DNA of 43,428 bases from Phycisphaeraceae bacterium (GTDB lineage Bacteria > Planctomycetota > Phycisphaerae > Phycisphaerales > Zrk34): assembly GCA_028282685.1 (NCBI GenBank), contig JANQHK010000059.1, positions 1 to 43,428 of the forward strand, in the 5' to 3' direction. Shown here piece after piece: positions 1-8,963 of this stretch (its first letter is position 1; each line of letters opens with the position of its first letter). The notes beneath the pieces were generated by a model that searched no databases, was not told the DNA's origin, and worked only from the letters and a program-made list of their open reading frames with translations. The position numbers and the translations under genes are program-made.

Positions 1-184
1 CGCTGCTCAACCGGTCGATCTGCTCGTCGGGCAGTTCGATGAGCATAACGATGGCGAACTGACCGGCGAGATTGATCATGCGCGAATCGGCGACATTGAC
101 GGCATAGCCGCTCAGGGTTTCGGTCAGCGAATCGACCAGTCCGGGCTGATCCGTGCCGATGGCCGAGAGTACCAGGTTGCTCAT
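1..184 (-). CDS. ACT-domain regulator, N-terminal part (GcvR-like), cut by window edge
   Basis: Reading leftwards from ATG at 184, 61 codons stay open to the window edge. The start of the protein, with the pattern LVLSAIGTDQPGLV, is the first strand and turn of an ACT domain, as in GcvR and other glycine-cleavage regulators or stand-alone ACT proteins. ACT domains bind amino acids and usually act as allosteric sensors in the cytoplasm. An AAAGGAT Shine-Dalgarno-like stretch lies 4 nt before the ATG and supports this start. A TATAAT on the minus strand at 260-255 could be its -10 box. The rest of the protein lies outside the window, so one versus two ACT domains cannot be decided. Confidence 0.75.
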   Translation of the reverse strand, partial: MSNLVLSAIGTDQPGLVDSLTETLSGYAVNVADSRMINLAGQFAIVMLIELPDEQIDRLSS

Positions 185-304
185 GGCGATCCTTTCGCGG
201 GAAGAGTATTTGATGAAACTCCGCGGTGCGGTCAAGCGTCTTAAACGAAGGGCCGATTATACCGTCGCGGGCAAGGCCGCGGCCCGGTGCAGGGGATGCG
301 TCCC

Positions 305-333
305 TTGCCGAGCATGCGATGTCCAATTATAGT
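305..333 (+). promoter_or_regulatory. sigma-70-like promoter for the CXXCH protein gene
   Basis: TTGCCG at 305-310, a 17-bp spacer and TATAGT at 328-333 fit a housekeeping promoter. Transcription would start near 340, leaving a leader of about 38 nt that contains an AGGAG ribosome site before the ATG at 378. The call is by motif only. Confidence 0.5.
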
Positions 334-377
334 ACCCACAAGGATTAAGCCCGATCCCCGGCAACCAGGAGTAAATC

Positions 378-1619
378 ATGCCCGCTTCCCGAACGCTCGG
401 CCGTTGGTTGGTTCTGACGGCGATGGTGCTGCTGTTGGGCCCGATGACTGCCGTCCAGGCCAAGAAAGCCATCATCACCATGCGCGACGGGCGCGTCATC
501 GAAGGCGATGTGGTGCGCGAAACGCCCGATGCGATCACGCTCGACATCCAGGGCATTGAAACCACCCTGCCTCGAAAGGACATCACAAACCTCGAGTTCA
601 CCAAGTCGCTCCTCGACGAATACAAAGAGCGCAAAGCGGGAATTAAGCCCGACCAGAAAGGCGATTGGTACGCTCTGGCGCGCTGGCTGTACGACCAGAA
701 CTCCGCCGAAGCCGACCAACTGGCCCAAACAGAGCTCAAGGCCCTGCTCGCGCAGCATCCGAATTACCAAGCCGCCCAAATCCTCCTGACGGTAGTCGAA
801 AAACGTCAGGCCGAGCGCAACCAAACCGTCCGGCCCGGTCCCGTCGCCCCGCCTCCGCCCGGGCCGCCCCCCAGCGACGTCCCGACCGATGACGAACCCC
901 TCATGCTCACCAAGCCGCAGGCCCAGCTCCTGAAAGTGTATGAGGTGGATCTGTCCACCAAACCGCGCGTAATCGTGCCGCAGCCGGTAGCGGACCGTTT
1001 CTACGAAACCTACCGCAATCAACCGGTTCTGGAATCGTTTCAAGGCGCGACGGGCAAACGCCGCTTCCTGCGCCTCGAAGGTTACGAGCAACTGAGTCAT
1101 ATCTTTCAGGCGCGGGCGCGGGATCTGTACGACCAAGTGATCGTCCGCGATGAGCCCAACTCGTTGAAGACTTTCCGCAGTAAGATCAATCCGCTCTACC
1201 TGGCGCGGTACTGCGGGGCCTGTCACGGAAAGCCGGATTCCGAGAAGTTCTATGTCTTCACCGAACGGTCGAGTTCCGAATCCGCGGCATACAGCAATTT
1301 CCTGATTCTCAACCGCGCCACCGCCACGGGCGAGAACCTGATCGATTACACCCAGCCGCGCCGGTCGCTGCTGGTTCAATACGGCCTGCCGTCTCACGAA
1401 GCGACCACCCCCCATCCCGAAGTGCCCGGACGCCGACCCTATTACACCGGCTTGAAGGACAAGCGCATCGAGATGATCACCAACTGGATCCAGAACGACC
1501 TGAACCGGGTCACGCCGCTGAGCTATCCGATCGAATATGAGATACCCCAGCGAGGCCCGCAAGCCCCGAAATCGTCCCCCCCGGCTGACAAGGCCGCCCC
1601 CAAGGCCGGCAACGGCTGA
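378..1619 (+). CDS. secreted protein with a single CXXCH (cytochrome c-like) motif
   Basis: This 413-aa protein has a signal peptide (residues 1-28, cleavage after VQA). Next comes a small beta-rich segment of about residues 30-75 (GRVIEGDVVRET...), an SH3-like fold often seen at the N-terminus of planctomycete envelope proteins. A proline-rich linker follows near residues 155-172. The only cysteines arranged as a haem site are C279-GA-C282-H283, a canonical CXXCH motif. The C-terminal tail is Pro/Ala/Lys-rich and disordered. An AGGAG sits 7 nt upstream of the ATG. The best reading is an exported protein that may bind one c-type haem, as in planctomycete cytochrome-like (PSCyt) proteins; its partner and reaction are unknown. 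A distal Met ligand was not identified. Confidence 0.7.
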   Translation: MPASRTLGRWLVLTAMVLLLGPMTAVQAKKAIITMRDGRVIEGDVVRETPDAITLDIQGIETTLPRKDITNLEFTKSLLDEYKERKAGIKPDQKGDWYALARWLYDQNSAEADQLAQTELKALLAQHPNYQAAQILLTVVEKRQAERNQTVRPGPVAPPPPGPPPSDVPTDDEPLMLTKPQAQLLKVYEVDLSTKPRVIVPQPVADRFYETYRNQPVLESFQGATGKRRFLRLEGYEQLSHIFQARARDLYDQVIVRDEPNSLKTFRSKINPLYLARYCGACHGKPDSEKFYVFTERSSSESAAYSNFLILNRATATGENLIDYTQPRRSLLVQYGLPSHEATTPHPEVPGRRPYYTGLKDKRIEMITNWIQNDLNRVTPLSYPIEYEIPQRGPQAPKSSPPADKAAPKAGNG

Positions 1620-1729
1620 CCCCTCACCGGGGTGCGTTGTCCGATTTATCGTGGTATGATACAGCCACTTAGAACGTTTTTTCGTTTGTCGTCCCAGACG
1701 CCTGGACTTGGTCAACGTAGAAAAAGATA

Positions 1730-1788
1730 ACGCGGCAAGCCGCGTCGTAAAACCGAGCATTTCAACTACGCTTGCGGTAGAAATGCTC
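1730..1788 (+). promoter_or_regulatory. two-hairpin leader upstream of the lipoprotein gene
   Basis: Two inverted repeats stand in series. The first is a near-perfect palindrome at 1730-1745 (ACGCGGC AA GCCGCGT). The second, at 1755-1788, has an 8-bp stem (GAGCATTT/AAATGCTC), a 3-nt CAA bulge, a 4-bp stem (CTAC/GTAG) and a 7-nt loop. They end about 40 nt before the GTG start at 1829. They could be an RNA control element or a mRNA-stabilising structure; no known riboswitch class is recognised. Confidence 0.4.
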
Positions 1789-1828
1789 TTGCTTCCCTCC
1801 ACGATACGCGAAAGGCAGGGTTGTCCCC

Positions 1829-3265
1829 GTGAAGAAGTTTCTCCTCATTGCCGCCATGCTGATGCTGACCGCCTGTTCGCCGGATGAACAGAGCAAGCAG
1901 CATACCGAGGCCGCCGATCAATTCAAAACCGCGCAAAGCGCGATGGACGCCGCCCTGGGCGGATACATCAATGATGAGAAGTTCCCCGATCAGTTGGCCG
2001 TCGACGCATTCGACACCTTCCGAGAGCAGAAACTACAGGAAGCGGCCGCGATCTTCGAGAAATTGCTGACCAAGGGCGACCCCGAACAACAATTGGCCTG
2101 CGCCACTTCCCTGGCGGAAATTCGCGCGTTCCAGGCCACGGTGGCTACGAACAATGCCATGAACGCCGGCAATGCACTGCTGGGCAAGGGCAACAAGCTT
2201 CTGGCCACGGTGACCGCCACAAGCAATGCCGACACCATGTACAAGGCCATGACCACCGGCAAGGCCCAGAAGGTCCGCGATGCGCTGGCCCAACGGTCGG
2301 TCGCCCTCAAACAACAGCTCGACATCGCCCAGTCCAAGATCAACATGCTTGATCGTCAACTGAATGACCTGCTGACTGACAAAGCCGAGGGGGAGCAGCA
2401 ACGCGTCGCCCTGATGGACAAGTCAGCGAAGATATCCACGACGCTCGGTTCGCTCACCGGCGAAGAGCGTTACCGGATGGCGACCCAGGCCATTCAACTG
2501 CGGAAGCAGGCCGATGAACGCACCGCGGAAATCGAAACGCTGGCCGGGCAGATCGATCTCAAACGTGGCGAACTCAAGGACGCCCGCGATGCCCATGCCA
2601 AGCTGGAAAGCCGTCTGACCGGTGTGAATGAAACGAAGAAGACTCTTGAAATGCATCTGCAGCAGCGCGGCAATGTCGCCACGGCCGCATCCGGCATGAC
2701 CAACGAATACACCGGCTCGCTGACCGGCGCGCTCAACGAGTTAACAGGAAACTACAACACCCGGGTTATTGAGCCGGTGGAACAGGCCATCAAGCAGATG
2801 ACCCAGGCGATTGACGTCTTGAGCAAAGCGCCGCGGTCGTCGAATTTCGATCGCATGCACACCGATTTCAACCTCGCCGCCAAACAAGCCGGCCTGGCTC
2901 ACATCCAGCACCTGCTGGCCACCTCGCTGCACGACTACCAGCAACTGCTGGAGTTGATCACCGGCATGACCAGCGAATCCATCGCCCCGGCCAAACTGAC
3001 GATCATCGGCGAAGCGGCGAAAATGGCCACCGAACGCATCGAAGCCCTCGGCGCCGATCGCACCGAAAACCTGACCAAGGCCTCCGAACTGTTCCTGGCC
3101 GCGGCCGATCAAGCCGATCTGCAGGAGATGCAGGCCGCCTGTTACCAGCAACTGGTCAGCGTGAACCGGATGCTCCTGGAGACCACCGGCGATACCCAGT
3201 GGCAGCAAAAGGTCCAGCAATTTCAGCAGAAACTTGACACGCTGGTCGTCGAAGACGCGGCCTGA
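1829..3265 (+). CDS. coiled-coil lipoprotein of unknown function
   Basis: This 478-aa protein starts at GTG, with AGGG 8 nt upstream. Residues 1-16 form a lipoprotein signal peptide ending in the lipobox LTAC with Cys16. The mature part is almost entirely helical. Long heptad-like stretches occupy about residues 140-300 (rich in Gln, Lys, Glu, Leu), and the rest is Ala/Gln-rich helix that may resemble a TPR-like solenoid. No catalytic motif is visible. It is probably anchored to a membrane facing the periplasm and acts as a scaffold. A clear intrinsic terminator follows 22 nt after the stop, so the gene is probably monocistronic. The function is not recognised. Confidence 0.75.
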   Translation: MKKFLLIAAMLMLTACSPDEQSKQHTEAADQFKTAQSAMDAALGGYINDEKFPDQLAVDAFDTFREQKLQEAAAIFEKLLTKGDPEQQLACATSLAEIRAFQATVATNNAMNAGNALLGKGNKLLATVTATSNADTMYKAMTTGKAQKVRDALAQRSVALKQQLDIAQSKINMLDRQLNDLLTDKAEGEQQRVALMDKSAKISTTLGSLTGEERYRMATQAIQLRKQADERTAEIETLAGQIDLKRGELKDARDAHAKLESRLTGVNETKKTLEMHLQQRGNVATAASGMTNEYTGSLTGALNELTGNYNTRVIEPVEQAIKQMTQAIDVLSKAPRSSNFDRMHTDFNLAAKQAGLAHIQHLLATSLHDYQQLLELITGMTSESIAPAKLTIIGEAAKMATERIEALGADRTENLTKASELFLAAADQADLQEMQAACYQQLVSVNRMLLETTGDTQWQQKVQQFQQKLDTLVVEDAA

Positions 3266-3287
3266 TCCACCGACACGACTCTGTCCA

Positions 3288-3310
3288 CCCCGCCGACGGC
3301 GGGGTTTTTT
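3288..3310 (+). terminator. intrinsic terminator after the lipoprotein gene
   Basis: CCCCGCCG at 3288-3295 pairs with CGGCGGGG at 3297-3304 and is followed directly by six Ts. The queC -10 box starts only 17 nt after the T run, so termination and initiation are packed together here. Confidence 0.85.
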
Positions 3311-3326
3311 CTTGCGCCGCCCCCTC

Positions 3327-3332
3327 TACAAT
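3327..3332 (+). promoter_or_regulatory. -10-like box 6 nt before queC
   Basis: TACAAT ends 6 nt before the queC ATG (3339) and there is no Shine-Dalgarno sequence. With normal -10 to +1 spacing, transcription would start at or next to the A of the ATG, giving a leaderless mRNA. A clear -35 is not seen; the T run of the terminator occupies that place. Confidence 0.5.
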
Positions 3333-3338
3333 ATCGCC

Positions 3339-4031
3339 ATGGACCGCCCCGCCAAACCCGCCGTCGTGTTGCTGTCCGGCGGTCTGGACAGCGCCACCAC
3401 GCTGGCCATCGCCCGGGCCGAGGGTTTCGCCTGTCACGCGCTGAGTTTTGATTACGGCCAGCGTCATCGTGCCGAGTTGCACGCCGCGGGGGCCGTCGCC
3501 TCGGCGATCGGAGTCGTCGAACACCGCCGCGCCACCATCGACCTGCGTACCTTCGGTCATTCGGCCCTGACCGACGCCATCGCCGTCCCAAAGGACCGCG
3601 ACGACCGCGCCATGGCCGACGGCATCCCCATCACCTACGTCCCGGCCCGCAACACCATCTTCCTCAGTTACGCCCTGGCTTACGCCGAAGTGATTGACGC
3701 GACGGATATTTTCATCGGCGTCAACGCCGTGGATTATTCCGGATACCCGGATTGTCGCCCGGACTACATCGCCGCCTTCCAGCGCATGGCCAACCTCGCC
3801 ACGCGCGCCGGCGTCGAGGGACACGCGACCGCGATTCACGCTCCGCTGATTCACCTGAGCAAGATCGAAATCATCCGGCGCGGTCTGGAACTGGGCGTCG
3901 ATTACGCCCTGACGCACTCCTGCTACGATCCTGATGAATCCGGTCGACCCTGCCAACATTGCGATGCCTGCCTGCTCCGCCAGCGCGCTTTCGAAGAGCT
4001 GGGCATGACCGACCCGCTGTTGAACGCATGA
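3339..4031 (+). CDS. queC: 7-cyano-7-deazaguanine (preQ0) synthase QueC
   Basis: QueC converts 7-carboxy-7-deazaguanine, ammonia and ATP to preQ0 in the cytoplasm, a step of queuosine synthesis. The 230-aa length is normal. The PP-loop nucleotide motif SGGLDS is at residues 13-18. The zinc site is complete: Cys195, Cys205, Cys208 and Cys211 in the C-terminal C-x9-C-x2-C-x2-C array. I chose the ATG at 3339 over longer in-frame starts because the family begins a few residues before the PP-loop and because upstream codons would run through the terminator. Its TGA overlaps the queE ATG (ATGA, 4028-4031), so the two are translationally coupled. Confidence 0.95.
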   Translation: MDRPAKPAVVLLSGGLDSATTLAIARAEGFACHALSFDYGQRHRAELHAAGAVASAIGVVEHRRATIDLRTFGHSALTDAIAVPKDRDDRAMADGIPITYVPARNTIFLSYALAYAEVIDATDIFIGVNAVDYSGYPDCRPDYIAAFQRMANLATRAGVEGHATAIHAPLIHLSKIEIIRRGLELGVDYALTHSCYDPDESGRPCQHCDACLLRQRAFEELGMTDPLLNA

Positions 4032-4738
4032 ACGAAGCGACCCTGTCGATCAACGAAATCTTCCACTCCCTCCAGGGCGAGGGCACGCGTATCGGTCGGC
4101 CCTGCACGTTCGTCCGACTCACCGGTTGCCACCTGCGCTGCACCTATTGCGATACCGAGTATGCATTCCACGAAGGCCGGCGCATGACGCTCGACGAAAT
4201 CATCGAGCAGGTTGAACGAATCACTCCCCAAAAAACCGGGACCCGGGGCTCCGGACTCGTCGAAATCACCGGCGGGGAACCTCTGCTCCAGCCCAACGTG
4301 CATCCGCTGATGAGCCGACTGGCCGACGCCGGCCGGACCGTCCTGCTCGAAACCGGCGGCGCGTGCGACATTGCACCCTGCGACCGGCGCGTCATCCGCA
4401 TCGTGGACCTGAAAACGCCCGGCTCCGGCGAGTGCGATCGCAACGACTGGGCCAATCTCGATCGGCTCCACGAGCGCGATGAGATCAAGTTCGTCCTGAC
4501 CGACCGCGCCGATTACCAATGGGCGCGGAAGGTGATGTCGGAGCACAACCTGCCGGGCCGTGTTGCGGCCGTGCTGCTCAGTCCGGTTCAGCCGGTGCCG
4601 GCGGGCAAGGAACTGCCGGGCACAACGGGCATGTCGCTGAAGGACCTGGCGCAGTGGGTGCTGGAGGACGGCCTGGATGTCACGGTGCAGGTCCAGCTTC
4701 ACAAGCTGATCTGGGGTCCGCAGGCCCGCGGCGTGTGA
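4028..4738 (+). CDS. queE: 7-carboxy-7-deazaguanine synthase QueE (radical SAM)
   Basis: QueE rearranges 6-carboxytetrahydropterin to 7-carboxy-7-deazaguanine. In this 236-aa protein the radical-SAM cluster motif is C34-x3-C38-x2-C41 (CHLRCTYC), preceded by the family-typical SLQGEGT near residue 15. The SAM-contacting GGEP appears in the middle (TGGEPLLQ). The start is the ATG inside the ATGA overlap with queC. Upstream in-frame codons exist but lie inside queC and have no family support. A 50-nt gap separates it from queD. Together with QueC and QueD it covers the preQ0 branch; GTP cyclohydrolase, QueF, Tgt and QueA are not in the window. Confidence 0.95.
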   Translation: MNEATLSINEIFHSLQGEGTRIGRPCTFVRLTGCHLRCTYCDTEYAFHEGRRMTLDEIIEQVERITPQKTGTRGSGLVEITGGEPLLQPNVHPLMSRLADAGRTVLLETGGACDIAPCDRRVIRIVDLKTPGSGECDRNDWANLDRLHERDEIKFVLTDRADYQWARKVMSEHNLPGRVAAVLLSPVQPVPAGKELPGTTGMSLKDLAQWVLEDGLDVTVQVQLHKLIWGPQARGV

Positions 4739-4788
4739 GCGACATCCACAGGCAATCGACATATACTTGCACCTGAAGTTATCTGTGC

Positions 4789-5166
4789 ATGACGGTGAAA
4801 CCCATGAAAGTAAGACTGGTCAAGACATTCGATTTCGATTGTGCCCATCACCTGCCCTGTTTTCCCGAGGGACACAAGTGCCGCGGAATGCACGGCCACA
4901 CGATGCGCGTGGATGTGATCATTGAGGGCGACATGCCGCCGAGCCAGGATTACCTGATCGATTTCGCCGACATGAAAGCCGCGATCGATCCGCTCCGACA
5001 GCAAATCGATCATAAACTGCTCAACGAGGTGGAGGGACTGGGCATCCCGACCGTTGAAAACCTGGCGAAATGGCTGTGGGATCGTCTCAAACCCGCCTTG
5101 CCGATGCTGGCATTGTTACGCGTCTACGAAACACCGACCAACGTCTGCGAATACTGGGGTGAGTGA
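4789..5166 (+). CDS. queD: 6-carboxy-5,6,7,8-tetrahydropterin synthase QueD
   Basis: QueD makes 6-carboxytetrahydropterin from dihydroneopterin triphosphate. The 125-aa protein shows the zinc histidines His20 (CAHHLP), His35 and His37 (MHGHT), the catalytic Cys31 four residues before the HGH, and the C-terminal ETPTNVCEY signature with its Glu. An internal ATG at 4804 (MKVRLVKTFDF) matches the usual family N-terminus better and has GGTGA upstream, so the true product may be 120 aa. The 50-nt gap after queE contains a TATACT-like hexamer but no strong promoter. Confidence 0.93.
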   Translation: MTVKPMKVRLVKTFDFDCAHHLPCFPEGHKCRGMHGHTMRVDVIIEGDMPPSQDYLIDFADMKAAIDPLRQQIDHKLLNEVEGLGIPTVENLAKWLWDRLKPALPMLALLRVYETPTNVCEYWGE

Positions 5167-5178
5167 CGTGTACCACGG

Positions 5179-6135
5179 ATGGGCAATCGTCATCTCATGA
5201 ACGCCGGCGACATCAAACAACTGGCGCGCGATCGCGGTTTTGCCCTCTGCGGCATCGCCGAAGCACGGCCGAGCGATCACGGCGACCATTTCCGCCAATG
5301 GCTGGCCGAGGGCAAACACGGTGAAATGGCGTACCTGGCGCGGAACGTCAGAACGCGACTCGATCCGCGCCAATTGCTGCCCGGAGCGAAGTCGATCATC
5401 TGCGTCGCCGACTACATCGGCCCGCCCTCTCCTCAGGACTCAAAATTCAAAACCCAGGACTCCGGCCTCGTCGCCCGTTACGCCCAGGTCAGCGATTACC
5501 ACAAGGTGATTAAGAAGCGTCTGCACGGCCTGGCCGATGCGCTGCGCCGGGAGCATCCCGATGCGCAATTCCGCGTGTGCGTGGACACCGCACCGATCAT
5601 GGAACGCGAGCACGCGGCGCGCGCCGGGCTGGGGTGGATCGGAAAGCACACGCTCTTGCTCGACCGCCGCCTTGGCTCGCACCTGCTACTCGGCGAAATC
5701 GTCACCACGTTGACCCTGACTCCCGATGCGCCGCAAACCGACCACTGCGGGGGCTGCACGCGCTGCATCGACGCCTGCCCCACCGACTGCATCACGCCCT
5801 ACGCGATCGACGCTTCGCAGTGCATCAGTTACCTGACGATCGAGCACCGCACTGAGATTAATCTGAATCACCATCGGGCCATGGACCGGTGGATATTTGG
5901 GTGCGATGTTTGCCAGCAAGTCTGTCCTTATGTTAAAAAGTCGTCCCCGGCGGCTCTGCCTCCCGGCTACCAACCCCACCGCCAGACGCTGAATCCGCTC
6001 GAAGTGCTGAACTGGACCGAGGACGACCGACGCTCGGCTTTCACCGGCTCGGCGATGAAGCGGGCGAAGCTGGACATGATGCATCGGAACGCCGCGATTG
6101 TCGTGGCGAATATCCGGCATGAGACCGAAGGATAA
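5179..6135 (+). CDS. queG: epoxyqueuosine reductase QueG
   Basis: QueG reduces epoxyqueuosine in tRNA to queuosine, using cobalamin and two [4Fe-4S] clusters. The 318-aa product holds the cobalamin/active-site region (VDTAPIMEREHA...GLGWIGKHT, with the likely catalytic Asp in VDTAPI). Its ferredoxin-like cysteine sets are CGGCTRCIDACPTDC and CDVCQQVCPY, plus an isolated Cys in CISYLT. Typical QueG proteins are somewhat longer, so the C-terminal HEAT-like tail is short or missing here. An internal ATG at 5197 (MNAGDIKQLA) is an equally good start. It begins 13 nt after queD and probably shares its mRNA. Confidence 0.93.
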   Translation: MGNRHLMNAGDIKQLARDRGFALCGIAEARPSDHGDHFRQWLAEGKHGEMAYLARNVRTRLDPRQLLPGAKSIICVADYIGPPSPQDSKFKTQDSGLVARYAQVSDYHKVIKKRLHGLADALRREHPDAQFRVCVDTAPIMEREHAARAGLGWIGKHTLLLDRRLGSHLLLGEIVTTLTLTPDAPQTDHCGGCTRCIDACPTDCITPYAIDASQCISYLTIEHRTEINLNHHRAMDRWIFGCDVCQQVCPYVKKSSPAALPPGYQPHRQTLNPLEVLNWTEDDRRSAFTGSAMKRAKLDMMHRNAAIVVANIRHETEG

Positions 6136-6233
6136 AGACACACCGCTCAATTACCCGACATACTCCGATAGCGATCTGGTAACGGCCGTATGCCAAGGAC
6201 GCCCCACTTGCTCATCCCAGAGACGGTAACACC

Positions 6234-7622
6234 ATGAAGAAAATAATTAATCTCCTGCAGGAGTGGTCGATTCCGCTGATCATCGGTGTCTTCGCGGCGT
6301 TGATCTTCGCCAACGCCAACCCCGACTTGTACACCATTCTCGTGCACGACCCGATCTACGAATGGCCCGAGAAGATCGAGCAGTTTTACGACGGGACGTA
6401 CGACCCCGTCGCGGCGCACAGCCACGGTCACGGCCACGGTGACGCCAAGCACGGCGAAGCGGTGACGGAGCATGCCGAACACACCGGGCAAGACAACCAC
6501 GCTGAGCACGCCGCCGAAGAAGTAGCGGCCAACAAGCACACCAAACACGAAGGCATCGACTGGGCGCATTACCTGACGATGCACTTCCTGATCAACGACA
6601 TTTTCATGGTGTTCTTCTTCGGAATCGCCATGAAGGAGATCGTGGAGGCGATTCTGCCGGGCGGTCCGCTGAATCCGCCGAGCAAGGCGGTCAACCCGCT
6701 GCTGGGAACCATCGGCGGCGTGGTCGGGCCGGTCGGTGTCTACCTGGCGCTCAATGCCGTCATGGCCCCCGATGCGGAAACGGCCAAGGTCTGGGCCAAT
6801 GGCTGGGGTATTCCCACCGCAACGGACATCGCCCTGGCCTGGCTGGTGGCGCGCTTCGTCTTTGGCAACGGACACCCGGCGGTCAGCTTCCTTTTGCTGT
6901 TGGCTGTGGCGGACGATGCGATCGGCCTGGGCATCATCGCCTTTAAATATCCCAACGACGATCCGGTCTGGCTCAACACCGCCTGGATCATCCCCGGCAT
7001 GATCGTGGCCTACGCGCTGCGACGCGGCGGCGTGAAAAACTGGGTGCCTTACGTGATGTTCGGCGGCGCGCTGAGTTGGTGGGGGCTGTACAGCGCCCAT
7101 CTCCACCCGGCGCTGGCGCTGGTGCCGATCGTGCCCTTCCTGCCCTCGGGCAAGAAGGACATCGGCATGTTCGAGGAAGAGGCCGATTACGATCCGCACC
7201 ACGCCCACAGCCCACTGGAAAACTTCGAGCACAATCTCAAGACCTTCGTGGATTTCGGGTTGTTCTTCTTCGCCTTCGCCAACGCCGGCGTCTCCCTGAC
7301 GGGGATCAACGAGCTGACCTGGATCGTCCTGTTCTCCCTGCTGATCGGCAAGATCATCGGGATCACGGGCTTCAGTTGGGCCGGCGCGAAACTCGGCTTC
7401 GCCCTGCCGACGGGAATGGGACTGAAACACCTGTTCGTGGCGGGCATGGTGGCGGCGATCGGGCTGACCGTGGCGCTGTTCGTGGCCGGACAGGCCTTCG
7501 AGGGCGAAACGCAGGGCTCGGCGAAAATGGGCGCGATGTTCAGCGGCGGCATTGCCATTCTGGCCATCATCGTCGGCGCCATGCTCAAGGTGAAAGGCAA
7601 GCCGGACAAGTCAGGCGGTTGA
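6234..7622 (+). CDS. nhaA: Na+/H+ antiporter NhaA with a His-rich periplasmic loop
   Basis: NhaA exchanges sodium for protons across the inner membrane. Family markers are clear: PTATDIALA and the Asp pair D227-D228 in AVADDAIGL (the ion-binding site), plus the HHAHSPLE segment before a late helix. The protein has 462 aa against about 390 in E. coli. Much of the excess is an insertion of about 50 residues between TM1 and TM2 (about 57-108) that contains 11 histidines (HSHGHGHG and onwards) and many acidic residues. This loop faces the periplasm in NhaA and could bind metal or sense pH (inference). There is no clear Shine-Dalgarno sequence. The 3' end overlaps the convergent antiporter gene by 12 bp. 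Confidence 0.93.
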   Translation: MKKIINLLQEWSIPLIIGVFAALIFANANPDLYTILVHDPIYEWPEKIEQFYDGTYDPVAAHSHGHGHGDAKHGEAVTEHAEHTGQDNHAEHAAEEVAANKHTKHEGIDWAHYLTMHFLINDIFMVFFFGIAMKEIVEAILPGGPLNPPSKAVNPLLGTIGGVVGPVGVYLALNAVMAPDAETAKVWANGWGIPTATDIALAWLVARFVFGNGHPAVSFLLLLAVADDAIGLGIIAFKYPNDDPVWLNTAWIIPGMIVAYALRRGGVKNWVPYVMFGGALSWWGLYSAHLHPALALVPIVPFLPSGKKDIGMFEEEADYDPHHAHSPLENFEHNLKTFVDFGLFFFAFANAGVSLTGINELTWIVLFSLLIGKIIGITGFSWAGAKLGFALPTGMGLKHLFVAGMVAAIGLTVALFVAGQAFEGETQGSAKMGAMFSGGIAILAIIVGAMLKVKGKPDKSGG

Positions 7623-8963
7623 TTCGCCGTTGGTCTTTTCCAACTGGCGCCCCAGTCTGCCGATTTCACCGCTGCGCCCCAGCGCCAGGCGGAACCCGAT
7701 CGGCCCGAGAAACTGGTCGATGAAGATCGCCGTGAGTAAAACAGCAGCGGCCTGCTGAATGACCGCGTGCGTCTGCTCGGTGAAGCTGTTCTGGATCAGC
7801 ATCACCAGCACCAGCGACACCCCCGCCTGGGGCCACAGTCCGATCCAGGCGCCGCGCAGGGCCGGTTCACGATAGCCGGTCAGACGCAATCCCACTTTCA
7901 TGCTGAACCACAAACCGAACAGACGCAGCGCGGACAACCCCAATGCCATCGGCCAGAAGCGCACCAAATCCTGCGGGGCGAATTTGGCGCCGGCCAATCC
8001 GAAGAAAAGACAGTAGACCGGCGTGCTGGTCGATTCGATTGAGGAAAACAGGGATTCGGTCTGCTCGCCCCAAACGTTGCGCATCAGCATGCCGGCGCTC
8101 AGTGCCATCAGCAGTGGCTCCAGATGGACCTTGGAGCTCATCACCGTGAAATGGATTTCACCGAGCAGCGCAATGAACATGCAGCTGCCGATCGTGAACA
8201 CCACCAGGTGCGAGGCGATGCGGTGGGCATAACCGGCCATGAACAGGCCGAAGACGACCCCCAGCAGGATCGATCCGACCAACTGGACCGCGATGGCCAG
8301 CAGCACGCCAGCATGAAACGTCGAGGCATCGCCCAGCACCGCCCGTCCGATCGACAGAGCCACGGCAAACAGAATCACCAGGACCAGGTCCTTCAGCACG
8401 GCCATGAGCATGGTCATGCGACTCAACGGCCCGGCGGCGCGGTACGAGGTGATCATCGCCACGACCACCGCGGGACTGGCCGCCACCGTCACCGTCGCCA
8501 GCAGCAGCAGGGCGATACCGAACGTCGCCGAATCGGCCTGCTCAAAGATCGGCGTGATCGGCCGGGCCAGAAAGATTCCGCCCCCCACCACCAGCAACAG
8601 GATGACAATGTGGCTGGCGATCAAGCCGCCCAGTCGACCGACCTGCCCGCGAATATGGCGGAACTCGATCTCCCCGCCGGCGATCAGACCGATCAGCGCC
8701 ACCGCCAGGTCGCTGGCAAAACGCATGCTCTGTATCTGTTCCTGTTCGATCAGTCCGAACACGTACGGACCCATCACCGCGCCGACAATCAGGTAGCCGG
8801 TCAGGGCAGGCAATCGCACCTTCTCACAGAGCAATCCGAACAGCCAGGCACACAGGACCAGCATCCCCACGGCGAACACGGTGGAACCGGATGCGCCGAT
8901 CCACTGCGACCGAAGCAGCGCGGCCAACCCGATCACCATGACCAGCGATCCGACGATTCTCAT
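7611..8963 (-). CDS. CPA2-type cation/proton antiporter (Kef-like membrane domain)
   Basis: This 450-aa protein has about 12 hydrophobic helices and the CPA2 hallmark segment ARxLRLPALTGYLIVGAVMGP-like near residue 40-60, here reading KVRLPALTGYLIVG. No RCK/TrkA-N domain is attached, so regulation must come from other proteins. The start is the ATG at 8963, which overlaps the stop of the upstream antiporter gene (ATGA at 8963-8960), showing translational coupling. The upstream in-frame extension of 16 codons lies inside that gene. It converges on nhaA with a 12-bp overlap. Substrate (Na+ or K+) cannot be told from sequence. Confidence 0.85.
   Translation of the reverse strand: MRIVGSLVMVIGLAALLRSQWIGASGSTVFAVGMLVLCAWLFGLLCEKVRLPALTGYLIVGAVMGPYVFGLIEQEQIQSMRFASDLAVALIGLIAGGEIEFRHIRGQVGRLGGLIASHIVILLLVVGGGIFLARPITPIFEQADSATFGIALLLLATVTVAASPAVVVAMITSYRAAGPLSRMTMLMAVLKDLVLVILFAVALSIGRAVLGDASTFHAGVLLAIAVQLVGSILLGVVFGLFMAGYAHRIASHLVVFTIGSCMFIALLGEIHFTVMSSKVHLEPLLMALSAGMLMRNVWGEQTESLFSSIESTSTPVYCLFFGLAGAKFAPQDLVRFWPMALGLSALRLFGLWFSMKVGLRLTGYREPALRGAWIGLWPQAGVSLVLVMLIQNSFTEQTHAVIQQAAAVLLTAIFIDQFLGPIGFRLALGRSGEIGRLGRQLEKTNGESTA

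Noticed and set aside
345-1802. Long minus-strand frame opposite the CXXCH protein gene
   Set aside because: The plus-strand gene has a signal peptide, motif and ribosome site; the minus frame is a mirror of high-GC codon use and has no recognisable protein features.
4739-4788. preQ1 riboswitch before queD
   Set aside because: The gap is only 50 nt and lacks the preQ1 aptamer features; queC and queE also have no room for one.
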